Shown: positions 27,134 through 36,967 of the stretch, piece by piece
Position numbering within the stretch: position 1 is the stretch's first letter
Layout of the letters: each line of letters starts with the position of its first letter
DNA from: Mycolicibacterium peregrinum
Lineage (GTDB): Bacteria; Actinomycetota; Actinomycetes; Mycobacteriales; Mycobacteriaceae
Direction: 5' to 3'
DNA length: 64,000 nt
Assembly: GCF_002102345.1 (NCBI RefSeq)
Contig: NZ_LQPP01000013.1
Coordinates: 124,001 to 188,000, forward strand
Translations under genes and position numbers: made by a program
Notes under the pieces: generated by a model
Seen by the model: the letters and a program-made list of their open reading frames with translations, nothing else
What the model was told of the DNA's origin: nothing
Database searches by the model: none

Positions 27134-27970
27134 TCAACTTCCCAACTCGATCGGGGCGCCCACCAGGGAGCCGTATTCCGTCCAACTGCCGTCGTAGTTC
27201 TTCACGTTCTGGTGTCCCAGCAGCTCCTGCAGCACGAACCAGGTGTGCGAGGAACGCTCACCGATCCGGCAGTAGGCGATGGTCTCCTTGTTGCCGTCGA
27301 GGCCGGCCTCGGCGTACAGCTTGGCCAGATCTTCGTCGGACTTGAAGGTGCCGTCCTCGTTGGCCGCCTTGCTCCACGGAACGTTGATGGCGCCGGGGAT
27401 ATGCCCGGGACGCTGGCTCTGCTCCTGCGGCAGGTGCGCCGGGGCCAGGATCTTGCCGGAGAACTCGTCAGGGGAGCGCACGTCGACCAGGTTCTTCTCG
27501 CCGATCGCGGCGATGACCTCGTCGCGGAAGGCGCGGATGTTGTTGTCGGGTGCCTTGGCCGAGTACGACGTAGCGGGGCGGCTGACGGCGTCGGTGACCA
27601 GCGGGCGGCCGTCGAGCTGCCAGCGCTTGCGGCCGCCGTCGAGCAGCTTCACGTCGTTGTGGCCGTACAGCTTGAAGTACCAGTAGGCGTAGGCCGCGAA
27701 CCAGTTGTTGTTGCCGCCGTACAGGATCACGGTGTCGTCGTTGCTGATGCCCTTGTCGCTCAACAGCTTCGAGAACTGCTGCTGGTCGACGAAGTCACGC
27801 TTGACGGCGTCCTGCAGATCGTCTTTCCAGTCCAGTTTGACGGCACCGGGAATGTGGCCCTCGTCGTCGTAGGCGCTGGTGTTCTCGTCGACCTCGACGA
27901 ACACCACGCCGGGGGTGTCGAGGTTGTTCCCGGCCCATTCGGTCGAGACCAGGACGTCGGAACGTGCCAT
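27134..27970 (-). CDS. Thiosulfate sulfurtransferase (rhodanese, CysA/SseA type)
   Basis: 278 residues with two rhodanese domains. The active-site loop AYCRIGERSSHTWF holds the persulfide Cys followed by the RIGERS pattern of thiosulfate-specific enzymes. The N-terminal domain has GHIPGAVKLDWKDDLQD and LYGGNNNWFAAY and lacks the Cys. It transfers sulfane sulfur from thiosulfate to acceptors. Equivalent to CysA2/CysA3 of M. tuberculosis (Rv0815c). It lies 46 bases downstream of the DUF4395 gene and one base before DUF1416. Confidence 0.94.
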   Translation of the reverse strand: MARSDVLVSTEWAGNNLDTPGVVFVEVDENTSAYDDEGHIPGAVKLDWKDDLQDAVKRDFVDQQQFSKLLSDKGISNDDTVILYGGNNNWFAAYAYWYFKLYGHNDVKLLDGGRKRWQLDGRPLVTDAVSRPATSYSAKAPDNNIRAFRDEVIAAIGEKNLVDVRSPDEFSGKILAPAHLPQEQSQRPGHIPGAINVPWSKAANEDGTFKSDEDLAKLYAEAGLDGNKETIAYCRIGERSSHTWFVLQELLGHQNVKNYDGSWTEYGSLVGAPIELGS

Positions 27971-28016
27971 GTACGAATTCCTTTCGGTTACTTGCTATTT
28001 GAGATGTCTGGTGGGG

Positions 28017-28499
28017 TCATGCAGGGCTTGGAATGTGGCGCAGCCGGGCCACCAACGGGTAGAGCTGGCAGCCGAGGCAGATGCCGAAGGCGGCGTTGAG
28101 GAAGGCCGCCACCAACGCGAACGCGGTGGCGGTCAGGCCGAGTGCGGTGACACCGAGGGCGAAACCCGCGGTGCCCACGGCCGCGAACACGAAGCCCACC
28201 AGTTGGGCGAACTTCAGCGGCGGCACCGGCTCGCGCTCGGTGACCGCAGCCAGGCGCGGCGCGATGAAGGTGGCGAAGAGCCGGCCGTACGGATGCTTGC
28301 GCGGCCCGGCGACGGCACCGATGGCGAACACCACGGCCTGTACGCCCAACAAAGCTCCGGCCGCCGGCTCGCTGATCCCCGCCACCAGCAGGGTCACGAT
28401 CAGCAACGCGGTGGTCACCCAGGCCGCGAACCGGGGCCCCCGCACGTCGACCTGGGCAGGCCGACCGTCGGCGATGGGCTGGGTGGATGTCGATGACAT
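28017..28499 (-). CDS. DUF4395 membrane protein
   Basis: 160 residues with about four hydrophobic helices. DVRGPRFAAWVTTALLIVTLL begins the DUF4395 domain, and the C-terminal motif FGICLGCQLYPLVARL contains a CxxC pair typical of this family. The location with thiosulfate sulfurtransferase and thioredoxin-like genes suggests a role in thiol or sulfur handling at the membrane. Its translation start is 90 bases after the polycysteine uORF, with a short GGGAG Shine-Dalgarno that can be masked by pairing. Confidence 0.88.
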   Translation of the reverse strand: MSSTSTQPIADGRPAQVDVRGPRFAAWVTTALLIVTLLVAGISEPAAGALLGVQAVVFAIGAVAGPRKHPYGRLFATFIAPRLAAVTEREPVPPLKFAQLVGFVFAAVGTAGFALGVTALGLTATAFALVAAFLNAAFGICLGCQLYPLVARLRHIPSPA

Positions 28500-28543
28500 G
28501 GAAACGAACTCCCGTTGTTGTAGAAGGTCTGATGGTGTGCAGG

Positions 28544-28564
28544 CTCAGGTACCAGGCCTGAGCG
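28544..28564 (-). promoter_or_regulatory. Leader hairpin after the polycysteine uORF
   Basis: On the minus strand, GCTCAGG (28564-28558) pairs perfectly with CCTGAGC (28550-28544) across a 7-base loop. It lies between the uORF and the DUF4395 start, in the region expected for a cysteine-responsive attenuator. Alternative pairing is available: the minus-strand ACAACAAC (28522-28515) directly before the Shine-Dalgarno complements the GTTGTTGT run formed by the Cys codons. Confidence 0.55.
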
Positions 28565-28589
28565 GACGCACAACAGCGCGCGGCTGCCC

Positions 28590-28679
28590 TCAACAGCAAC
28601 AACAACAGCAGCAACCCGCGACGCGGCACAGATCAACTGCGCGGCGCTTGGTGAGCACGAGCTCAAGGCGGGCTGACAC
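28590..28679 (-). CDS. Leaderless polycysteine upstream ORF (cysteine attenuator)
   Basis: 29 codons: a GTG start, basic residues (LTKRRAVDLCRV), then seven consecutive Cys codons and TGA. The GTG is exactly 7 bases after a TAAGCT -10 element, so it is predicted to be the first transcribed bases (leaderless). In mycobacteria, leaderless ORFs with Cys runs are known to act as cysteine-responsive attenuators of downstream sulfur genes. Here it precedes DUF4395, the sulfurtransferase and DUF1416. A shorter in-frame GTG at 28658 exists. Confidence 0.88.
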   Translation of the reverse strand: MSARLELVLTKRRAVDLCRVAGCCCCCCC

Positions 28680-28686
28680 GAGCGAC

Positions 28687-28692
28687 AGCTTA
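28687..28692 (-). promoter_or_regulatory. -10 element of the leaderless uORF promoter
   Basis: TAAGCT on the minus strand, matching the mycobacterial TANNNT pattern, with seven bases between it and the GTG at 28679. It lies just downstream of the thioredoxin stop (28709). No clear -35 is visible, as is common for mycobacterial SigA promoters. Confidence 0.65.
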
Positions 28693-28708
28693 CCCAATAA
28701 CCGCGGGG

Positions 28709-29131
28709 TCAGGCCAACAGCGGTTCCAGCGCCGAGCGCAGGTCAGCGGCCTTGGGAACCCCGCTGGTGCGGTATCGCGGCCGCCCGTCGCGGTCGAAGA
28801 TGATGGTGGTGGGCAGCGACAGAACCGAAAGCCGCCTGGCGGCTTCGGGATTGGCGTCCATGTCGATCTCCACATGAGCGACGTCCGGAAGCTCGGCGCA
28901 AACCTGGTCGACCACTCGCCGCACCCCGGCGCACGGGCCGCACCATTCGGCGGAGAAATGCAGGACCGTCGGGCCCGTGTGCGACAGCCCGAGATCACTG
29001 GTGTCGACGTCGGCGGCCTGCTCACCTGCCCTGATCATGCCGGCGCGCAGGGTGATCAGCCGGCCGATCACGTAGGCGATGCCGAGTGCGGCGATCAGCA
29101 CCACGATCACCAGCACCATCGACGAGCTCAT
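28709..29131 (-). CDS. thiX: Thioredoxin-like protein (ThiX)
   Basis: 140 residues. An N-terminal membrane helix (MVLVIVVLIAALGIAYVIG) precedes a thioredoxin fold with the active site FSAEWCGPCAGVRR and the cis-proline motif SLPTTIIFD. It is likely a membrane-anchored thiol-disulfide oxidoreductase. The ATG overlaps the DUF2993 stop by 4 bases, so the two are coupled. It is transcribed toward the sulfur operon but that operon has its own promoter after this stop. Same order and length as Rv0816c. Confidence 0.92.
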   Translation of the reverse strand: MSSSMVLVIVVLIAALGIAYVIGRLITLRAGMIRAGEQAADVDTSDLGLSHTGPTVLHFSAEWCGPCAGVRRVVDQVCAELPDVAHVEIDMDANPEAARRLSVLSLPTTIIFDRDGRPRYRTSGVPKAADLRSALEPLLA

Positions 29132-29943
29132 GACTGTCTGAACCCCGCCAGGTCGATCGTTACTCCCTCGGCGATGCCCTCGATGATCACGTCGGAGCCG
29201 CGCGCGCCCGCGGTGGTCGGGGCCAGGCCGAACGGCAGCTTCTGGCCGGTGATGGTGTCGCTGAACTCCGCCAGGACAGCGGCGGTCTTGTCCTCGGGAA
29301 CGGCCTCGTCGGCGGTATTCGGCCCGGTCAGGATCCCGGTCGCGGTCAGCACCAGGGTGGTGTCGTCGCCGTCGGCGAACGACAGGTCGACCGCCACACT
29401 GACCCGTTTGTCCAGCCCGGATTTCTTGGGCGTTCCGGTGAAGACCAGCCCCTGGCTGCTGGAGATACCGGACTCCGTGGTGCCCCCGGTGGCGTCGTTG
29501 GTCTCCCGCGAGGGCGCCTCGACCAGCAGGTCGTCGATGCCCATGAACCTGCCGATGTGGGTGGAGTCGATGATGATGCGGCTCTCGGCCTTCCTGACCG
29601 GCAGCTTCGCGTCCGGACGGATCAGCCACGACGAGTCGGTGAGGTCGATTCCGTGCAGCGTGGCCTCCAGCGAGGCCTTGCCCACCACCGGATGGTCGAC
29701 ACCGGCGGCCCGGATCTCGATCTCGCGGTAGCGGTGGTTGCGGACCTGGGTGAGGAACGGGAACCCCAGGATGGCCACCCACGGGTCCCACTGCAGGCCG
29801 GCCGCGGTCCGTACGTTGCGGGCAAGGCGGTACTCGGCGTAGATCGCCGAGCCGAAATCGGTGCCGACGACCCCGACGACGAGTGCGGTCACGGTCGCGG
29901 TGAGCCCGATCAGCAGTTTGCGCACCGGCACATTGTCGCCCAC
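29128..29943 (-). CDS. DUF2993 (LmeA-like) protein, Rv0817c-like
   Basis: 271 residues. An N-terminal signal/anchor (LLIGLTATVTALVVGVVG) is followed by a DUF2993 domain: DFGSAIYAEYRLARNVRTAAGLQWDPWVAILGFPFLTQVRNHRY. DUF2993 includes LmeA, which supports lipomannan/lipoarabinomannan synthesis in the periplasm, so an envelope lipid role is possible. GTG at 29943, or the inner GTG four codons later. Divergent from the GlnR-like regulator. Confidence 0.85.
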   Translation of the reverse strand: MGDNVPVRKLLIGLTATVTALVVGVVGTDFGSAIYAEYRLARNVRTAAGLQWDPWVAILGFPFLTQVRNHRYREIEIRAAGVDHPVVGKASLEATLHGIDLTDSSWLIRPDAKLPVRKAESRIIIDSTHIGRFMGIDDLLVEAPSRETNDATGGTTESGISSSQGLVFTGTPKKSGLDKRVSVAVDLSFADGDDTTLVLTATGILTGPNTADEAVPEDKTAAVLAEFSDTITGQKLPFGLAPTTAGARGSDVIIEGIAEGVTIDLAGFRQS

Positions 29944-30106
29944 TGCCCTCGGATCGAAGCGCTCGGCGCGGCTAATCAGCAGGTGAGGCGTTATCGTTAG
30001 AACACTAAAGGCCGGTAACGGCTACATGTCAGTCATGAATCCGACCGTGTGGACATCGGGGTCCGGGCGATCGTGGGAAGTGATTGCCGGCGCGCCGGAG
30101 GACCTG

Positions 30107-31794
<1,688 letters not shown>

Positions 31795-31806
31795 CCCGTT
31801 TAGCTG

Positions 31807-31840
31807 TGAACACGCTGAACCTATTCACTGCTGATTCACC
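31807..31840 (+). promoter_or_regulatory. PHO box-like direct repeats upstream of pstS
   Basis: TTCAC at 31824-31828 and again at 31835-31839 with an 11-base period (TTCACTGCTGATTCACC). It is preceded by TGAAC at 31807-31811 and 31816-31820. Direct repeats with an 11-base period are how OmpR/PhoB-family regulators bind, and GTTCACC-type units are the PHO box of actinobacterial PhoP/RegX3. The same motif in the same orientation precedes phoU. Confidence 0.6.
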
Positions 31841-31915
31841 TGCTGTCCGCGAGCCGTCCACTGGGGCCGAATACGTTGCCGGAGAGTTCGAAGCCGTCAA
31901 CCGAAAGTGGGACAA

Positions 31916-33052
31916 GTGAAGCTCATCAGCATTGGCAAGGGTGTAGGCAAGCCGTTCGGCATCGCGCTGTCCGCGACGGCCATTGCGGCGCTCACCCTGA
32001 CTGCGTGCGGCAGCGACAACAACGCCGCCGGCACCAGCTCCGCGGCCTCGGGCGCCAGCTCGGCGTCGGCCGAGTGCGGCGGGAAGAACTCGCTGACCGC
32101 CGAAGGCTCGACGGCTCAGCAGAACGCCATTGCCGAGTTCAACAAGGTCTGGGGCCAGGTGTGCTCCGGCAAGAACCTCGCCTACAACCCGACCGGTTCG
32201 GGCGCGGGCGTGGATCAGTTCATCGCCAAGCAGGTCGACTTCGCCGGCTCCGACTCCGCGCTCAAGGACGATCAGGTCGCCAAGGCCGCCGAGCGTTGCG
32301 GCGGCAACGAGGCCTGGAACCTGCCGCTGGTGTTCGGGCCCGTCGCGCTGGCCTACAACGTCGAGGGCGCCGACAAGCTCGTCGTGAACCCGGATGTGCT
32401 CGCCAAGATCTTCCAAGGCCAGATCAAGAAGTGGAACGACCCGGCGATCGCGGCGCTCAACGCCGGCACGAACCTGCCTGACCTGGACATCAAGCCGATC
32501 TACCGGTCGGATTCCTCGGGCACCACCGACAACTTCCAGAAGTACCTGGCCGCGGCCGCGCCGCAGACCTGGACCAAGGGTGCGGGCAAGGAGTTCCAGG
32601 GCGGCGCGGGTGAGGGCGCTCAGAAGTCCTCCGGTGTGGTGCAGGCCGTGCAGGCCACCCCTGGCTCCATCGGTTACGTCGAGAAGAGCCCGGCCGCGGC
32701 GGCCGGCCTGCCCTACGCCCAGATCGACAGCGGAGCCGGCGCGGTCGCGCTGGACGACGCGTCCACCACCAAGGCCGTCGGCGCCGCCAAGTTCAAGGGT
32801 GACGGCAAGGACCTGATCATCGACCTGAACGCGCTGTACGCCTCGAAGGAAGCCGGCGTGTACCCGCTGGTGCTGGCCACCTACGAGATCGTTTGCTCGA
32901 AGGGTTATGACGCCGACACCGCCGCGGCCGTCAAGTCCTTCCTGACCGTGGCCGCCAACGAGGGCCAGGCCAGCCTGTCGCAGGCCGGATACATCGCACT
33001 GCCCGACGAGTTCAAGCAGCGCCTGCTGACCTCGGTCGAGGCCATCGCCTAG
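31916..33052 (+). CDS. pstS: Phosphate ABC transporter substrate-binding lipoprotein PstS
   Basis: About 378 residues from GTG at 31916 (GTG 31907 is an alternative). The signal peptide ends LTLTAC, a lipobox with Cys31, then a Ser/Ala linker. Phosphate-binding signatures include SLTAEGSTAQQNAI, YNPTGSGAGVDQF, DFAGSDSAL and YRSDSSGTTDNFQKYL. It captures phosphate outside the membrane for PstCAB. First gene of pstSCAB, with PHO box-like repeats 75 bases upstream. Confidence 0.95.
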   Translation: MKLISIGKGVGKPFGIALSATAIAALTLTACGSDNNAAGTSSAASGASSASAECGGKNSLTAEGSTAQQNAIAEFNKVWGQVCSGKNLAYNPTGSGAGVDQFIAKQVDFAGSDSALKDDQVAKAAERCGGNEAWNLPLVFGPVALAYNVEGADKLVVNPDVLAKIFQGQIKKWNDPAIAALNAGTNLPDLDIKPIYRSDSSGTTDNFQKYLAAAAPQTWTKGAGKEFQGGAGEGAQKSSGVVQAVQATPGSIGYVEKSPAAAAGLPYAQIDSGAGAVALDDASTTKAVGAAKFKGDGKDLIIDLNALYASKEAGVYPLVLATYEIVCSKGYDADTAAAVKSFLTVAANEGQASLSQAGYIALPDEFKQRLLTSVEAIA

Positions 33053-33079
33053 TAGCCGAACTGGCATTAGAGGACGGAT

Positions 33080-34159
33080 TTGGGCGAGGATGGATTTACC
33101 GACCATATGACGACCAGGGGCCCCGACGGGACGACAGTGACAACGCCGAATCCAGCTGATTCGGGGTCGGGGGAGACGCTCGCGTCCCCCCACCCCGAAC
33201 CGGCACCTATCTCTACCAATCCGTCCAGGGGAGCCAAGGTTCGCCTCGGCGACCGAATCTTCCGATGGCTTGCCGAAGGCTCGGGCATCCTGATCGTCGC
33301 GCTCATCGCGGCGATCGGGGTGTTCCTGCTGTGGCGCGCCGTCCCGGCCCTGACCCGCAACGAGGAGAACTTCTTCCTCTACGGCGGCAACTGGATCACC
33401 ACCGACACCTCGGCGATGCACTTCGGCATCTTCGAGCTGCTTCAGGTGACCGTGTTCGTCTCCGTGTTCGCGCTCGTCCTGGCCATGCCGGTGGCACTGG
33501 GCATCGCGATCTACCTCACGCAGTATTCCTCGCGCCGGCTGGCCGGACCGCTGGCCTACCTGGTGGATCTGCTGGCCGCGGTGCCGTCGATCGTCTACGG
33601 CGTGTGGGGCCTGTACGTCCTGGCGCCGGTGATCAAACCCTTTGCGGTGTGGCTCAATACGCACTTGGACTGGCTGTTCCTGTTCAAGACCGGCAACGCC
33701 TCGGTGGCCGGCGGCGGCACGATCTTCACCGCGGGCATCGTGCTGGCGGTGATGATCCTGCCGATCATCACCGCGGTCACCCGCGAGGTGTTCACCCAGA
33801 CCCCGCGCGGTCAGATCGAGGCCGCACTGGCGCTGGGCGCCACCCGCTGGGAAGTGGTGCGCACGACGGTGCTGCCGTTCGGGTTGTCCGGCTACATCAG
33901 TGGCGCGATGCTCGGTCTGGGCCGCGCGCTCGGTGAGACCATCGCGCTGTTGATCATCCTGCGCGGCACCCAGACCGCGTTCAGTTGGACGCTGTTCGAC
34001 GGCGGCTACACCTTCGCAAGCAAGATCGCCGCCACCGCAAGCGAATTCAACGACCAGTACAAGGCAGGGGCCTACATTGCCGCCGGCCTGGTGCTGTTCA
34101 TCCTCACCTTCGTGGTGAACTCGCTGGCCCGTGCCGCGGTGTCAGGAAAGGGCCGCTGA
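33080..34159 (+). CDS. pstC: Phosphate ABC transporter permease PstC
   Basis: 359 residues from TTG at 33080, which has GAGG six bases upstream; ATG at 33107 is the alternative but lacks a nearby ribosome site. About six membrane helices follow a polar N-terminus. The permease EAA loop is seen in IEAALALGATRWEVVRTTVLPFGLSGYISGAMLGLGRALGET. It forms the channel with PstA. It starts 27 bases after pstS; its TGA overlaps the short ORF leading into pstA. Confidence 0.95.
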   Translation: MGEDGFTDHMTTRGPDGTTVTTPNPADSGSGETLASPHPEPAPISTNPSRGAKVRLGDRIFRWLAEGSGILIVALIAAIGVFLLWRAVPALTRNEENFFLYGGNWITTDTSAMHFGIFELLQVTVFVSVFALVLAMPVALGIAIYLTQYSSRRLAGPLAYLVDLLAAVPSIVYGVWGLYVLAPVIKPFAVWLNTHLDWLFLFKTGNASVAGGGTIFTAGIVLAVMILPIITAVTREVFTQTPRGQIEAALALGATRWEVVRTTVLPFGLSGYISGAMLGLGRALGETIALLIILRGTQTAFSWTLFDGGYTFASKIAATASEFNDQYKAGAYIAAGLVLFILTFVVNSLARAAVSGKGR

Positions 34160-34194
34160 TGAGCGCTTGCGCGAAGAGGAGACAGCACAGATGA
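34159..34194 (+). other. MIRU-like coupling mini-ORF between pstC and pstA
   Basis: An 11-residue ORF (MSACAKRRQHR) starts on the last base of the pstC stop (TGATG) and ends in the pstA start (ATGA). It contains the GCGCTTGCGCGAAGAGGAG stretch that also supplies the pstA ribosome site. Overlap of start and stop on both sides is the known property of mycobacterial MIRU elements that relay translation across operon gaps. Confidence 0.5.
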
Positions 34195-35105
34195 CCTCCA
34201 CGCTTGAGCGGCCGGTCAAGGCACCTGCGTTCCAAGGTGTCAGCCTGCGCCGCAAGCTGACCAACCACGTCGCCACGGTGCTGGTGACCTTGTCGTTGCT
34301 GGTCGCCCTGATCCCGCTGGCGTGGGTGTTGTATTCGGTGATCGTCCGGGGCTGGGGCGCATTGACCTCAGCCACGTGGTTCACCAACTCGCAGGCCGGG
34401 ATGACGACGTTCACCGCCGGCGGCGGTGCGTATCACGCGATCGTCGGCACCCTGCTGCAGGGCATCGTGTGCTCGCTGATCTCCATTCCGATCGGCGTGA
34501 TGGTGGGCGTGTACCTGGTGGAGTACGGCGGCGGGACGCGGCTGGGCAAGGTCACCACGTTCATGGTGGACATCCTCACCGGTGTGCCCTCGATCGTCGC
34601 CGCGCTGTTCATCTACGCATTGTGGGTGGCCACGCTCGGGTTCGGCCGGTCCGGCTTCGCGGTGTCACTGTCGTTGGTGCTGTTGATGATTCCGGTGATC
34701 GTGCGGGCCACCGAGGAGATGCTACGCATCGTTCCGATGGATCTGCGCGAGGCGAGTTATGCGCTTGGCGTGCCGAAATGGAAGACCATCATCCGCATCG
34801 TGATCCCGACGGCGTTGTCGGGCATCGTCACCGGGATCATGCTGGCGCTGGCCCGCGTGATGGGCGAGACCGCGCCGCTGCTGATCCTCGTCGGTTACGC
34901 CCAGGCGATGAACTTCGACATGTTCGGCGGCTTCATGGGATCGCTGCCGGGCATGATGTACGACCAGATCTCGGCGGGTGCCGGCGCCAATCCGGTGCCC
35001 ACCGATCGCCTGTGGGGTGCGGCGCTGACGCTGATCCTGCTGATCGCGCTGCTCAACGTAGGCGCTCGCACGGTTGCCAAACTCTTTTCCCCCAAGAAGG
35101 TGTAG
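34191..35105 (+). CDS. pstA: Phosphate ABC transporter permease PstA
   Basis: 304 residues, about six membrane helices. The coupling loop reads LREASYALGVPKWKTIIRIVIPTALSGIVTGIMLALARVMGET, and the early motif IPIGVMVGVYLVEYGGG is typical of PstA. It partners PstC in the membrane channel. ATG at 34191 overlaps the TGA of the mini-ORF. Nine bases separate its stop from pstB. Confidence 0.95.
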   Translation: MTSTLERPVKAPAFQGVSLRRKLTNHVATVLVTLSLLVALIPLAWVLYSVIVRGWGALTSATWFTNSQAGMTTFTAGGGAYHAIVGTLLQGIVCSLISIPIGVMVGVYLVEYGGGTRLGKVTTFMVDILTGVPSIVAALFIYALWVATLGFGRSGFAVSLSLVLLMIPVIVRATEEMLRIVPMDLREASYALGVPKWKTIIRIVIPTALSGIVTGIMLALARVMGETAPLLILVGYAQAMNFDMFGGFMGSLPGMMYDQISAGAGANPVPTDRLWGAALTLILLIALLNVGARTVAKLFSPKKV

Positions 35106-35114
35106 GAAATATCC

Positions 35115-35891
35115 ATGGCCAAGCGGCTGGATCTCAAGGACGTCAACATCTACTACGGCGCGTTCCATGCCGTAGCCGAGGTTTCGCTGTCGGTGCAGCC
35201 GCGCAGCGTGATGGCTTTCATCGGCCCGTCGGGTTGCGGTAAGTCGACGGTGCTGCGGACGCTGAACCGGATGCACGAGGTGATTCCCGGTGCTCGCGTC
35301 GAGGGCTCGGTGCTGCTCGACGGTGAGGACATCTACGGCGCCGGGGTGGATCCGGTGGGTGTGCGAAAGACCATCGGCATGGTGTTCCAGCGTCCGAACC
35401 CGTTCCCCACCATGTCGATTCGTGACAACGTGGTGGCCGGTCTGAAGCTGCAGGGCGTGCGCAACAAGAAGACCCTGGACGAGGTGGCGGAACGCTCTCT
35501 GCGCGGCGCCAACCTGTGGAACGAGGTCAAGGACCGCCTGGACAAGCCCGGCGGTGGCCTGTCCGGTGGTCAGCAGCAGCGGTTGTGCATTGCCCGCGCG
35601 ATCGCGGTGCAGCCCGATGTCCTGCTGATGGATGAGCCCTGCTCGGCTCTCGACCCGATCTCGACGCTGGCCATCGAGGACCTGATCTCCACGCTCAAGC
35701 AGGATTTCACGATCGTCATCGTCACGCACAACATGCAGCAGGCCGCCCGGGTGAGCGATCAGACCGCGTTCTTCAACCTCGAGGCCACCGGCAAGCCCGG
35801 CAAGCTGATCGAGATCGACGACACCGAGAAGATCTTCTCCAACCCCACCCAGAAGGCCACCGAGGACTACATCTCGGGCCGCTTCGGCTGA
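35115..35891 (+). CDS. pstB: Phosphate ABC transporter ATPase PstB (PhoT)
   Basis: 258 residues. Walker A is GPSGCGKST (37-45), the signature [14 protein letters not shown], Walker [13 protein letters not shown], and the switch His is in [28 protein letters not shown] marks the PstB subfamily. It powers phosphate import. Last gene of the pstSCAB unit, corresponding to phoT (Rv0820); the oxidoreductase gene converges after about 10 bases. Confidence 0.96.
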   Translation: MAKRLDLKDVNIYYGAFHAVAEVSLSVQPRSVMAFIGPSGCGKSTVLRTLNRMHEVIPGARVEGSVLLDGEDIYGAGVDPVGVRKTIGMVFQRPNPFPTMSIRDNVVAGLKLQGVRNKKTLDEVAERSLRGANLWNEVKDRLDKPGGGLSGGQQQRLCIARAIAVQPDVLLMDEPCSALDPISTLAIEDLISTLKQDFTIVIVTHNMQQAARVSDQTAFFNLEATGKPGKLIEIDDTEKIFSNPTQKATEDYISGRFG

Positions 35892-35901
35892 GTTTCGCCG
35901 G

Positions 35902-36876
35902 TTAGGGCGTCAGCACCACCCGGGTTCCCGAGGGCTCGCCGCCGGCCCAGACCGCGGCAACGTCGGCCAATGCCCTTGGCTGGGTGCGTAGTTCGAGACG
36001 GCCGTCGGCGACCATCTGAAACAGCTCCGGCAGCGCCTCGGTACGGGCCTTGATCAGGACCTCGGGTGGGACACTGCCGATGCCGACCCCGCTCAGGGCG
36101 ATCCCGGTGCCGCGCAGCACCCCGGCGTCCAGGGGCAGCGTCGGCCCCGCCATCGACCCGATCTGCACGAACCGGGTCGGGTGGTAGTGCGCGGCCGGAT
36201 GGCTGCCGGCCAGGGCGGTGAGCACCTCCGCGGCGGGTTCGCCCCACAGGTAGTCGAGCACCGCGTCGAACGGGCGCTCGGCGTGCATCTGAGCGACCGC
36301 GGCGCCCAGGTCCTGCTCGCCCATGGCGATGGTCGCGTGCGCTCCGGCCGAGCGCAGCCAGGCCAGCCGCTCGGTGTTGCGTCCGGCCGCCACCACCGTC
36401 CCGGCGCCGAACATGGCCGTGGCCAATTGCACTGCCATCGATCCGGTTACGCCGGTGGCGCCGAGCACCAGCACGTGATCGCCGGGCTTGACGGCTGCGG
36501 CGTGCGCCAGTGCGGTCCAGGCCGAGATGCCCGGGTTGGGCAGGGCGGCGGCGGTCACCGAGTCGACGTGCTCGGGGACTTCGACGCCCCCGGCTGGCTG
36601 GACCAGCGCACGCTGCGCCATCATGCCGGAGGACCCCAGCGCACCGGTGTAGATCCGACGGCCGTCGGCGAGCCGGGCGATGCCGTCCACGCCGGGTATG
36701 GCTGGGAGCTGAATCTCCTTGCTGGCGTAGTGCTTTCCTGACACCAGGGCTCGGGTGAGGTTGGTCAGGGCCGACGCCTCGACCTCGGCCACTTCGGCGC
36801 CGTCGCGCGCTTCGGGCTCGGGGACCTCGGTGTAGACGGGGTGTCGGCCCCACTCGGTGACCAGGGCAGCCAACAT
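35902..36876 (-). CDS. Quinone oxidoreductase-like medium-chain dehydrogenase
   Basis: 324 residues. GroES-like N-terminus (LPAIPGVDGIARLADGRRIYTG) and Rossmann domain with VLVLGATGVTGSMAVQLA, the NADPH-binding pattern of zinc-less quinone oxidoreductase/zeta-crystallin relatives. No structural zinc cysteines. Likely reduces electrophilic or quinone substrates. It is divergent from a MarR regulator with three GGTTTC-type elements between them, so it is probably that regulator's target. Confidence 0.88.
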   Translation of the reverse strand: MLAALVTEWGRHPVYTEVPEPEARDGAEVAEVEASALTNLTRALVSGKHYASKEIQLPAIPGVDGIARLADGRRIYTGALGSSGMMAQRALVQPAGGVEVPEHVDSVTAAALPNPGISAWTALAHAAAVKPGDHVLVLGATGVTGSMAVQLATAMFGAGTVVAAGRNTERLAWLRSAGAHATIAMGEQDLGAAVAQMHAERPFDAVLDYLWGEPAAEVLTALAGSHPAAHYHPTRFVQIGSMAGPTLPLDAGVLRGTGIALSGVGIGSVPPEVLIKARTEALPELFQMVADGRLELRTQPRALADVAAVWAGGEPSGTRVVLTP

Positions 36877-36888
36877 GGCGACTCCTTT

Positions 36889-36967
36889 GGTTTCTGAAGA
36901 TATGGTTTCTGAGGAAACAATCTACGCACCGCGACGGTCGGTGGCAAGATGGTTTCCGTGAAAACCA
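36889..36967. promoter_or_regulatory. Probable MarR operator cluster
   Basis: Repeated TGGTTTCTGA at 36888-36897 and 36903-36912. The second copy extends to the palindrome GTTTCTGAGGAAAC (36905-36918). A third near-palindrome, GGTTTCCGTGAAAACC (36952-36967), overlaps the MarR start codon. The shared half-site GGTTTC/GAAACC suggests an autoregulated operator controlling both divergent genes. Confidence 0.65.

Noticed and set aside
27988..28629. Frame starting with a run of eight leucines
   Set aside because: It is the +1 reading of the polycysteine uORF. The Cys frame has the promoter spacing and a proper stop, and the Leu frame runs antisensibly through the DUF4395 gene in the wrong frame.
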